From the NCBI RefSeq assembly GCF_958298935.1, contig NC_084943.1, positions 18,779,001-18,843,000 of the forward strand: a DNA stretch of 64,000 bases, given 5' to 3'. Shown here piece by piece: positions 44,746 to 54,329 of the stretch (positions are counted from its first letter, which is position 1; every line of letters starts with the position of its first letter). Made by a program: the position numbers and the translations under genes. The notes below the pieces were generated by a model, which was given only the letters and a program-made list of their open reading frames with translations, had not been told where the DNA came from and made no database searches. This DNA is from Phragmites australis (Eukaryota; Streptophyta; Magnoliopsida; Poales; Poaceae).

Positions 44746-44975
44746 CAAATTTTCTAACTCCGCAAAATATAGAACACTCGATTTTTACATTGACAACTTT
44801 ATTTGAAACCATGATGCATTCATCTTACAAAATCAAGCGGCCACCACACAGGATGGTGGTCAGGTTCACATTAACCCAGAAAATATAAATCACGGAACTA
44901 GGGTAGGCTGATCCCATAATTCTAAAAAAAATTCTCCCAGGGAACAAAAATGTCCATCCGTTCTTGTCATGATGC

Positions 44976-46995
44976 TCAGCCAAACATATTAGGAAGAGGC
45001 CTCACTGCCATGAACGCATCAACCATCTGTACAAACAAGAAATCGTTAAAGCGATGCATGGAATTTATATTGACGGACATGAGGCATACATTAAGTGTTC
45101 AAATTCGGCATTTGTGGTCAGAATGTTTGACTTAGGGTGTTAGTGTATGAGCTCGGGTGCATCTATGTGCAAATACTATGTAAGAATTGCGGTGTATGTG
45201 TGGGCAAGAAGATAAAATAGTTATCGAGGTGCAAGAACCCAATTGTGCCCGCTCATAGTCCTTCAAAATATACGGTGCAACACGACATATCTAATGAACT
45301 ATGTACCTCCTCGGTCACTTGAGCTCGGGCCCTTTGATGTCTAGCAACCAGCTCATATAGAACTTCTATGAGTCGTTGCTTCACTTCACCTGTCAGCATC
45401 CTACCTTCCTTATACTCCTGGTGTTGAGATTCAAAATTATAAGTGCAACTTAGTTTTCCAATAAGAAAAGGGGATGTGCCATCTTAATTTTTTGTATGTA
45501 GCATAATTTGTAAAAAATACCTTCTTTATGTGCTCGAGCACATCATCATCTTCAAGGAAGAAGTTTAGGTACTTGATCGGGACATCCACCTTAATATCAC
45601 AATGAGAAGTCACCAATTGACTTTGTGTTACTTAAGAGAAGTACAGCAATTAACAGGAATATTGCAAGTAAATTCTACAAATGAAAATATCTCACAATCT
45701 TGTGCATGTTTGAACTTAAAATGGTAAAAAATTCAGGCAATTAGAGAATGGAAGAAATTTTGCTGTCTGCACTAGTGTAGTATTCATTAACACGTGCACA
45801 GATATAACAGGTAAAAAAGGGCTTACATTAAGGTTAGCTCCAAGTTTTCTATGGAGCTCTACCGAGTCCTGGCCACCTGAGAAGGCGTATCTATTCACCT
45901 GGAAAACGGTGGAGATAAATTATAAGCACAGCAAGAAATACCTACATTTCAATGCTTGCCTAAATCTAATAATCATTTCACAGGAATTTAAATAGCCAAA
46001 ACTCAGAACATGTAATTGTTGGGTAAGCATTTTATTTCCAGTTCAAAAAGAAAATTCAGGACAAACCTTTGTTGTTATTTCTTTGCGAGTATCTGTCACA
46101 TATATCGCAGAGTTTGGGTCACTGGCCGACATTTTTGTGTTCTCTCCCTGTCAAAAAGAAATAAAGCAGGTCACATAAAGCACCTAAAGAAGGAAAAGAA
46201 AACCAAACTAGTTAAAATTAGCTAGAGGCAGTCAAACTGGGCCTGAGCTTATATTCAGTTATAAATCCATTCTCTTCAAAAGAAGAAAACGTACCTGAAG
46301 AGCAGGGAAAAATCTTGATTCGATCAGTGATGGTTTCTGATAACCAATTCTCGGAGCAACATCACGAGTCATCCTAAAATAAGGATCCTGCATAAATATA
46401 ATATGAATCAAATAAGCAACTCAAACTTGCAAAACAAAACACGCACATCCACCAACATTTCAGTATCTTTAATGGAAATATTTGATATGCTTTCATGATA
46501 ACAGTTTAATGAATAAATGTATCCATACTTTACATATATCAGTGGGACAATTCAAAATTAGTGCTGGAAATAACCAAGAACTTAAAAGGATCTAAGTTCA
46601 AAATTTGTGCTGCTAGATATACGTTATAAGTATACTGGCAAGTAAATCTACAACCAACTTTGTTGTACTGTCAAGATCATCATACCAAAGATATGTTTGT
46701 ACCTGGTCTATTGCACATGGGATAAGGCACCGCAGTTGGTCATTGACAGCGAAGAGATGGGGAAACGAAGAAGGGAATGATGGAACCGGTGCGGCGGCCA
46801 GCCGGTGAGGCGCGCGACGCGGTCGACGAGCGCAGCGTCGAGGCGCTGGCAGCCGAACTGGTCCACCAGCTTGTCGTAGTCGATGCCGCCCTTCCCCGCC
46901 GACACCTCCCACGAGTTCACCACCTGCTCCTCCTCCCCGTCTTTCTTCACGTCAAACCCCTGCTCCGCCGATGCCGATGCCGCCGCCGCCGCCAT
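44976..46995 (-). pseudogene. Cytosolic tryptophan--tRNA ligase, internally deleted
   Basis: Minus-strand exons: 46995-46703, 46387-46295, 46147-46067, 45898-45827, 45589-45521, 45417-45307, 45026-44976 (TGA). Exon 1 gives the normal start (MAAAAASASAEQ, then IDYDKLVDQFGCQRLD and RLTGWPPHR) but jumps near 46785 straight into VPSFPSSFPHLF, a region from late in the Rossmann catalytic domain. Missing are roughly 170 residues, including the HIGH-type ATP site. The join also shifts the frame (exon 1 is 293 bp). All downstream exons keep splice sites and family motifs: [22 protein letters not shown], the KMSKS-class GENTKMSAS, VNRYAFSGGQDSVELHRKLG and DAFMAVRPLPNMFG. The enzyme normally charges tRNA-Trp in the cytosol; this copy cannot. 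Retained introns exclude a processed pseudogene. Confidence 0.88.
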
Positions 46996-47324
46996 GGCTG
47001 GCCGCATGCAGATCTCCCTTGCTCTCTCGCCGGCGGCGTCACCCGGGATTGATTGGAGCCGGTCTAGGTCAGCTAAACCTCGGGGTTGTCTCTGGCTGAC
47101 GTCTGGGTCCCGGAAGACAGCGAGAGACAATGGCAAAGGTGGGTCTCGGGTCTCGGGCTTTATAAAGGCGTGGGGCACACGGCTCCGAACCCGACTAGTA
47201 AGCCGCTTTCACGTCATACAAAAATGGGACAATTCCCGTGAAAGTTATCAATATTATCGATACGTCAAAGAAAAGTTCTCATCTTTATGTACTACTATTT
47301 AAAATTGCTCTTATCCTATAATTG
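46996..47324. other. Upstream flank of the tRNA ligase pseudogene
   Basis: Former 5' UTR/promoter side on the minus strand (tttataaagg near 47159, read on plus), then spacer. No gene. Confidence 0.4.
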
Positions 47325-47942
47325 TTAAATATCTAACAATGAGGTATATACGTAAAAAAGTATACCATATACAGATAAGTATATTATATGTATACTTAAC
47401 AACTCCGAATATTACGTAACCAAATTTGCGATACCTGATGCTCCCGGAGATCTAGTAGACGTATACTAAAAAGGTCTCGATTGGTTACCCAATTCGAGAA
47501 CCACTAACATCCCAATCAGATTCATCTGATCTTTCTTAGTAGACAAGATGAATGACTCCCTATCAACTACGACGAAATAGGTTACGGTACAAAACTCCTA
47601 TACAAGATGGAGACCTAGACTCCGAAGGGAGAGACTTTTTTCCCAGAGAAGGACAACTCATATGTAACTCGACACAAGCACTAGGGCCACAAGAGAGACT
47701 CGATGACTTCCTCGTTAATCTAGTTTAGATTCTATCTACTCCTTGTAATAGATCTAGATATATTGCTTGCACTCGAGTGAAAACAGATACATCATCGACC
47801 ACACATGACGTAGGGTATTACTCCGATTAGGGGTCCGAACCTATATATATCGCGTGTGCCTCGTCTCATGTTCGATTCATGAATCACGAAGACAACTCTA
47901 TTATTCTTACAGACATATTGTCAGGAAAAAAAACCCTCGATA
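47325..47942 (+). mobile_element. 5' LTR remnant of a Ty3/gypsy-type element
   Basis: It ends attgtcagg...ccctcgata directly before a primer binding site. The end resembles that of the LTR at 49382-50119 (attgtcagg...ccctcgaca). The left border is a guess. Confidence 0.4.
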
Positions 47943-47943
47943 G

Positions 47944-47962
47944 TTGGCGCACCAGGTAGGGG
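47944..47962 (+). promoter_or_regulatory. Primer binding site
   Basis: ttggcgcaccaggtagggg follows the LTR end. It matches the site at 13550-13566 in type but is on the plus strand. Confidence 0.65.
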
Positions 47963-47985
47963 ACTTCTGCTTTTCATGATCTACT

Positions 47986-48309
47986 ATGTCTCAAGTGCAC
48001 ATTCGCACCGGATTCTCCGACGCCAGCTTCTACGACCGTTTCGAGTCGCCAGCAATCGCTTTCGAATCGCCCCCGATCAGATCAGAGATCACGTTTGGAA
48101 ATATGGTTTTCCGCTGGGATGATCAGGGTCGATTAATCCACACCGGTATTCTCGAATTCAGCCTATTGGACGCATACCGTGAGGTGGGACACCTTGAATG
48201 GGATCCTAAGGAGCCTAAATTTCTGCAGTTTATGGACACCGACAACAACGCGAATGATGTTGACGGCTCCGTCGACAGCCAGAGTAGCCGAATAGATTCG
48301 TGTTTATAG
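47986..48309 (+). pseudogene. gag start of the plus-strand LTR element, truncated
   Basis: An open frame of 107 codons begins 24 bases after the primer site (MSQVHIRTGFSDASF). Its position is that of gag, but I see no capsid or zinc-knuckle motif, and it ends early. No pol is present downstream, so the element is non-autonomous or deleted. Confidence 0.45.
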
Positions 48310-49381
48310 CTGGAGGAGCCGGGGTCCCACCTGCCGATCTGATGACGGCAGATCCAAACACCATGGTGAATAACGGCATAGAAATCCTCTAGGATCCAAC
48401 GACAATGATCGCCAACGTCGGTAATGCTATAGATATACCGCCAGAGATATCCGCAGCTGGAGCTCTATATGCTCCTAATACCATCGATCATTGACAAACC
48501 GTAGGAGGACTGACGCCTCCTGGTCTTCAACGATGGCTTCTAGTGGGCACGTCTCCACCAGCACCGATCCCGAGATCGAGGGACAAACTCTCTCAGGATG
48601 GCCATCACAAGGGTTCATCAACTCGACCGCAGCTGAGCCTCGATAGTGGCGTTTTTAACACTCCAAATGTTAATGTCCAGGGAGCCCATCTGATTCTGAG
48701 ATCCCATCTGAAATTAGATTCAACGAATCCTTTAACCCCTATGTTAATTAGGTCAGGACCCTACTCGATGCGGCTTAGATCCAAGTTGCTTGAGCAAATA
48801 ATCCTAGCACCTTTAGTCCCCCCAGCCGGCAAGGTGGCGAAGGAGTTGTTGGTTGTCACGCATTTGCTTCATCCTCGCCGCGTTGCACTTGGATTTGGGG
48901 AAATCTGTCTCGTTGCCGGTGCACGACGCCATTACGGGTGCAAGAACGGGGATGGAGAAGAAGGGCTCTTAGCACAAAGGCTTGGAGGCTATGGGAGGTG
49001 GCGAAAGGATTCATGGGGAATCTTTGGCTTTCCAATTTATAGGGCTGGCGTGATATCCCAACCGTCATGGAGTCCAGCCGGTTCAAATTTTGAAAGGCTG
49101 CGCGTGGGGAACCGAAATTCCCTCGGGTCCAGCGGCAATTAATGTTTCTCTCTCCCACGATTTCTCTCTCTCCGGACGTTTAAACCTCCACTCAAGATAA
49201 GGTTTCCTGAGTCGACCACAAAAGCGGCTGCTTTGACGACCACTCCCTGGGCGAACTTTTGTTCACACGGGGTCCAAGTGATTCGACTAGGCCCGACCAC
49301 GGCCAAATAGTGTCCAGCGACCTCGGAACTATACGGTGAACCACTCAGTCCACCCTATCCGCAATAGAGCTTGGAGGCTAC
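48310..49381. other. Degenerate interior of the plus-strand LTR element
   Basis: Only short open frames (for example 48543-49142) without recognisable domains. It ends with agagcttggaggctac at 49366-49381, a polypurine tract of the usual grass type. Confidence 0.4.
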
Positions 49382-50119
49382 TATCGATGTAAAGAATAAG
49401 GGGTCCCCTGTCAAGAGGGCCCACACCAGCAGATGCTAGCTGGCAGTTAATATTTTCAAAACCATGGCCCCTCCGCGCTACCAAACAAGGCTCGCGTGAC
49501 CAGTCCCCTGGTCGTAGATGGAAACCCCGTGACCAGACCTTGCTAGTCGTGGGGCAGGTACTCACCTAAATAATCTAATCGTATTTAATGACATCCACTC
49601 ATGCGTTTTTCTTCCCTAGACACCCTTTCGGTGGGCGAAATCGTGGGCCGGGTAGAGACGGCGTGACCCGTCCTGTAGCATTTAATGCTACGGGGTGGTC
49701 TGACAGGTAAGTGTAACGGCATTTGACGGATGGGATAGGGCGTGCAGGACAATCAGGGTGGGTCGAGCGTGCCCACCCCTTGTAATGATGATCTAGAAGT
49801 AGCTGTTTTCGTTAGCCACAGGGAAACATTCGTATTTGGCACGGTCTTCTTGCATGTACACGTTACACCTCACCTCCTACTGTATAAAAAGGGAGGGTCG
49901 GGCTTGTAAAAAGGGACACTCTCTGAATAAGTTCATCAAACTCATAAGAAAATACACAGGACGTAGGAGTATTATCTCAAGGGTGGTCTAAACCTAGATA
50001 AGTCCTGTTGTTCTTGAGTTCCTTCGATACACACACCCACCAACAGCCACCAGAAACATTGATCACGCACCCATCGTCCGACATACTCCGGATACATTGT
50101 CAGGGGTTAACCCTCGACA
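49382..50119 (+). mobile_element. 3' LTR, about 738 bp
   Basis: It starts tatcga after a polypurine tract (a mutated tgtcga) and ends tcgaca at 50119. A TATA box (tataaaaaggg at 49883) lies about 240 bp before the end, as expected for an LTR promoter. It differs strongly from the remnant at 47325-47942 although the ends are alike, so it is either a different element or an old pair. Confidence 0.6.
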
Positions 50120-50175
50120 GTATTGATGCATGTTTGGCCATATAGAAAGTGTTGAACAGGTCAACATGTTGTAGG

Positions 50176-51622
50176 CAGGGTTCGCAAATGCGTTGAAAAC
50201 TGGTCAATTCGGTCCGTACCGAATTCTGAATTCGACCGATTTTCAAATTTGATTTAAAAAATCACAAAAAAAATCTAAAAATACTAGAGACAATTCTAAT
50301 ACCTTCTGTGATTTTTTTTCAAAAGTAATTCCATATGCATCATATTTCATGGAGAGGAAGTTTTGAGGGGGGGGGGGGAGAAAAAACATGCTGCTCATTT
50401 ATTAACTCATGTTAAGGAAAATATTAACATACAAACATATATTTTTTGTGTAGGGTGTACCTTAAGAGGATCTATAAAATTAGTTTCACTTTATTTAGAG
50501 TTTTATTAATTTCTCCATGAATTTTGCAAAGTTCAGAAGCATAAAGTGAACATGTTAAGAAAAAACACTGTAATTAACTTTTTCATACATACTATTATTT
50601 TTCCTATACAAAGAATTGTTTAAGTAAGCTAATAAAAGTGGTTTATCTAATTTTGGGGGTGTGATGGATTAGTTATGAATTAAGGTCCGTTTGGTAGAGC
50701 TCTCTAACTTTCTGATTCTGTGATGGAAGTGATTCTATGGTAGAAGTAGATTCTGTGGTGAAAGTGATTATGTTTGTAAAATCGTTTGATATGTTAGTGG
50801 TGGAAGTGATTTCTAAGAGAAGATTGTGTTAAAATTGAGGAGATTCAACCGGAAATCGGTGAAAGCTAGATTTTTCAGCTCCCACCTCGCAATACAAAAT
50901 GTGGGAGTGATTCTCTCTGATTCTGTTGCGGAATCGATTCTGCGGTAGGGCATTTGGTAGCGCTCCCACCGATTCTGGGGCGGAATCAGCTCCGAGAGCT
51001 CTACCAAACGACCCCTTAATCTAGTTGTAACACATTTTCTTAATCATGCACATTACAATAACTATTTCATGTATTTTTAGAAGATATAGGATCATGTAAG
51101 AAGACTAAAAATTGGTTTTATGATTTTTTGATTAGAAAATAATTAACTATGCATTTAACTAGGTTTAGTAGATAAATTTTCTCAAATATACAACCTTTTT
51201 CATGAGTATAAACACTTTTATCATGTATATCATGTTACAAGGAAACCAATAATTTTGTTTGACTTTATTTGAAGCTCAGATGGATTAGTTATTGATTTTA
51301 CAAGGTTGAGCTATTTTTTTTTTTGTTTTTCTTGAACTTTACTGAAATTTGATAAAACCAAACGGCTTTCAATGGAAAATCGAGCAGTTTTCGAGCACAA
51401 ACGAAATACGGCCGGGTTTCGATAGAATTCAGTCGTTTTTAGTTGAATTTGGTTGGTTACCAAAATAGTCGATTTGACCGAATTTTACCTCGATCAAACC
51501 AGTTTGATCTGTTAAATTCGGCCGAATTCTCATCGAATTTCCACCGCATTTTCTAATCTTTGCGAAAACCGTGAATTCGCCACCTTGCGAATTTCGATCC
51601 TCCACCGAATTTGCGAACCTTG
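50176..51622. mobile_element. hAT-type non-autonomous element, 1447 bp
   Basis: Terminal inverted repeats ca(g/a)ggttcgcaaat lie at 50176-50189 and 51609-51622. Flanks are gttgtagg and gtagtagg, an 8-bp target duplication with one mismatch. The interior is AT-rich, with 'gaattcg' motifs near both ends ('cggtccgtaccgaattc', 'gttaaattcggccgaattc'). No transposase is present. It hosts a nested MITE. Confidence 0.65.
50684..51015. mobile_element. Tourist-like MITE nested in the hAT element
   Basis: Termini ggtccgtttggtagagctct and the complement of agagctctaccaaacgacccc form ~20-bp inverted repeats, flanked on both sides by ttaa (50680-50683, 51016-51019). This fits PIF/Harbinger insertion into TTA/TAA. 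About 332 bp, non-coding. Confidence 0.75.
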
Positions 51623-52303
51623 GTAGTAGGTGATAACCTGTAACTACTGCAAATGGAGCAGGCCGGCTTCATCTCTTTCCGTAATAAGAGTAACATACTT
51701 GATAGATGGATCTATGCATCTTCTGTCGTCTAAGTGGCTGAATTTTTGAACTGCTTATGCCGTGCAGGGATGAAGACTTCAATTTGATGCCTTTGCTAAC
51801 TCGGCTTAGGTCCTGCAAGTGAGGGGGACAAACTCGCTTCCCAGAACTTGATCGGACACAAGTTTAGCCCCCCTGTCTTGGATGGTTCATGATCCCTGAG
51901 TAATTGAATTAATGGAAGGAATATAAGATTTAGCATGGTACAACTTGTAGCTGCTATTGCCTGTGTAAAAACCTTTCTGTAACTTACACCGTTTTTGTGC
52001 TGGAGGTTTGTCATACACGATGCGGACAGAAAAGCTGATCAGCACGTGCCCGCGCGTTTTGCTGCTCGTGCTCCCTTTGGAAAAAATTTCCTCCCGTATT
52101 TTTGAAAAGTTTTTTAATAAGTTTTTCGAAAATATTAACAAGAAAAATTTTAAGAAAAAGTTACGAGAAAAAGTTAACGATAAAAGTTTGCTCAGAAACT
52201 TTTTTTGAAAATTTATTTGTGAAACTTTTCAAAAATGAAAAGATATGGGTGGGAAAAAATTTCAAAAACAGAGAGGTTGTCTGAAAAGTTGCTGGTTCTC
52301 AAA
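51623..52303. other. Spacer, nothing recognised
   Basis: AT-rich; 52080-52290 contains 'ttttcgaaaatatt'-like short palindromes and A/T-rich runs only. No gene supported. Confidence 0.35.
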
Positions 52304-52621
52304 GGTAGTATTTGGTTAGTAGGACGGGGTGGGACGAAACGGATCCATACCGTTTTTGAGCTGTTTGGTTGGAGTTCAGTGGGATGTTATGGTTCTGAAT
52401 CAGAAAATATTCTTCAAAGATTCGAGACGGATCTGTTAAAAAAATGGCTGAACGTAGTCGTCCCACTCAAGACGGGTCGCTGACGGTGGGCCCAAAATCC
52501 AAAATAAACTCACTCCATCCCACCTACAAAACAAACATTTAATTCTAAACTATCACATCTCATCTCTAAATACATAAATAAAATTATCTCATTCGGCCTC
52601 CCTCCCCAACCAAACAATACC
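52304..52621. mobile_element. MITE, about 318 bp
   Basis: The 5' end ggtagtatttggttagt and the complement of the 3' end (ggtattgtttggttggg) form imperfect terminal inverted repeats. The interior is non-coding. No clean target duplication was read. Confidence 0.55.
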
Positions 52622-52739
52622 TAACTGCGCGTGCGTGAATAGTTGGTCCCGGACCACACCAATGTCTTGGTTCCTGTAGGGGAGAAAGCAGAGGTCGAGT
52701 TTGTCTGTGTTTAATAAATATGAGAATGCAATCCATGAA

Positions 52740-52810
52740 GCGCATCTGGTGTAGTGGTATCATAGTACCCTCCCACGGTACTGACCGGGGTTCGATTCCC
52801 CGGATGCGCA
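52740..52810 (+). tRNA. tRNA-Gly (anticodon CCC)
   Basis: A 71-nt cloverleaf: acceptor GCGCATC pairs with GATGCGC, discriminator A; D arm TGGTGTAGTGGTATCA; anticodon stem GTACC/GGTAC with loop CTCCCAC; T arm CCGGG-GTTCGATT-CCCGG. A T run follows at once as a Pol III stop. The gene encodes no CCA, as usual for plant nuclear tRNA genes. It stands alone, with no other tRNA gene in the window. Confidence 0.96.
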
Positions 52811-52819
52811 TTTTTTGGT

Positions 52820-53525
52820 TTATAAATTCTCTCTTACTCACCCTTCAATTTTTTTAATTCTCTCTCGCTCACCTCTTAGCTTTTTTTACCTGATGGAAAA
52901 AAAATCACAAGTTTTTTATTGCAAGGATCAGCATCTCAAAACTACCATATCGGTTAACCATGAGAAGTAGAAATGATGGAGCATGTGCTACCCACTAACG
53001 ACAATTTAACAATAATCAATTTTGCTATCCATATGATGTACCCATTTTACTACTGCAACTTGGGCCATATGGTTGCTTACAGCTCCTGGATCACATGTCC
53101 TCATCACCAGACTGATTTTCCGGGGAAGTTGACATTTGGTACTCTATCCATTCCAATTATGATAGTACATAGGTTAGCGACGGTTCCACTTCTTACATTT
53201 AGTTGATAGACTCAATCGCAAGTGTGTAAAAGTATTATACAATGTGACCTACTTGTGCCCCCATCCAACGGTGGATATTCATGGGGGCAGGGACTCAAAC
53301 CCCCTTATGCCCCCCTCACACCCTCAAGAGTTGGAAGTGGAGGAGCGTAGGGTCACCAAGCTGATGATGTCGAAGATAGAGGAAGCTGCGCGCACGAGAT
53401 ATTGGATAAAATGATGCACCAGGAACATGACATTTGCATGAAAGGGGGTGTAACACCTAGGCATCTCCACAAGCAGTTAGACCAACCGAAAGGCATGACG
53501 TAGACAACATACGAGTGACAATGAT
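52820..53525. other. Spacer leading into a GRAS fragment
   Basis: No intact gene. The last 150-200 bases may be decayed upstream GRAS sequence, but stops are frequent. Confidence 0.35.
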
Positions 53526-53528
53526 GAG

Positions 53529-54085
53529 ATGGTGGAACCGCACACATTGTTGCTCCGCTACGCACAAGCGGTGGCCATGGACGACCGCCGTGGCGCGCAC
53601 GAGCTGCTTATGCAGATCAAGCAGCACTCCTCGCCCAGGAGGGACGCCGCGCAAAGGCTGGCGCATTGCTTTGCAGAGGGGCTAGAGGCGTGGCTCATGG
53701 GCGGGCACTAGGACCCAACTGTACCAGTCGTTGATGCTAATGGTCTTTTTGAAAAGCAGCTTATAGAAGCTAAATTGTAAAAAGTTGGATTGTAAAAAGC
53801 TTTTAGATTGTAGATTCTAAAAATTTTTAATAGATAGTTTAGTAAAATGAACTTTCACAATCTATCAAAAGCTGAGAAAAACCAGCTTCTCAGATTCCCA
53901 CAATCCAACTAGCAGATTTTAAAAAGCTATAACCAAAAACTGTCTGTTTGTTTCAGCTTTGAATTGTAAAAGCCAAAAGCCACAATCCGAAACTGAAACA
54001 AACAGACCTAAAACGCGCCTCCGTCGTGGCCTTCCTCAAAGCCTACCGGTTGTTCATGGCGGCCTGCTACTGGTGCTGCGCGGGT
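53529..54085 (+). pseudogene. GRAS transcription factor fragment (SCL9/14-like) split by an insertion
   Basis: 53529-53700 encodes the start of a GRAS domain: LLLRYAQAVAMDDRRGAHEL, IKQHSSPRRDAAQRLAHCF, AEGLEAWL. This is the first leucine heptad region of SCL-type GRAS proteins. After a frame change the text continues TQLYQSLM up to about 53740. A ~270-bp repeat follows, then from 54014 the next part of the same domain, RASVVAFLKAYRLFMAAC, and the fragment ends. The rest of the protein is absent. GRAS proteins are nuclear regulators; this piece cannot act as one. Confidence 0.75.
53741..54009. mobile_element. MITE-like insertion inside the GRAS fragment
   Basis: A ~270-bp AT-rich block with 'aaaagctt', 'gattgtagattct' and a terminal gaaactgaaacaaacagac, whose inverse (gtctgtttgtttcag) lies at 53941. 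It interrupts homologous GRAS coding sequence exactly, which defines its limits better than its ends do. Confidence 0.55.
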
Positions 54086-54194
54086 GAGGAACGTGGCGCC
54101 CCTAAAATTTTGTGTTGGATCCGCCCGTGCCCCCTGCATGGTCAGCCGATGCTACAAGAGATGTAGTATTCTGTGGAAAAAAAACTTACCATAC

Positions 54195-54219
54195 AATAGA
54201 TAGATAGATAGATAGATAG
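54195..54219. repeat. (TAGA)n microsatellite
   Basis: Six tandem TAGA units. Confidence 0.85.
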
Positions 54220-54329
54220 GACTGAGACCAAGGCCGGTGAGGACGAAGGAGGCGGCCTGTGCTACATTTCAGCGGCGACAGCCTGTGCTCCTTCGTGTTG
54301 TGACGAGGATAAGAGAGTATGTACCGTGG

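Noticed and set aside
52008..52483. Lys/Phe-rich open frames at 52.0-52.5 kb
   Set aside because: Low-complexity A/T runs; the later part lies in a MITE.
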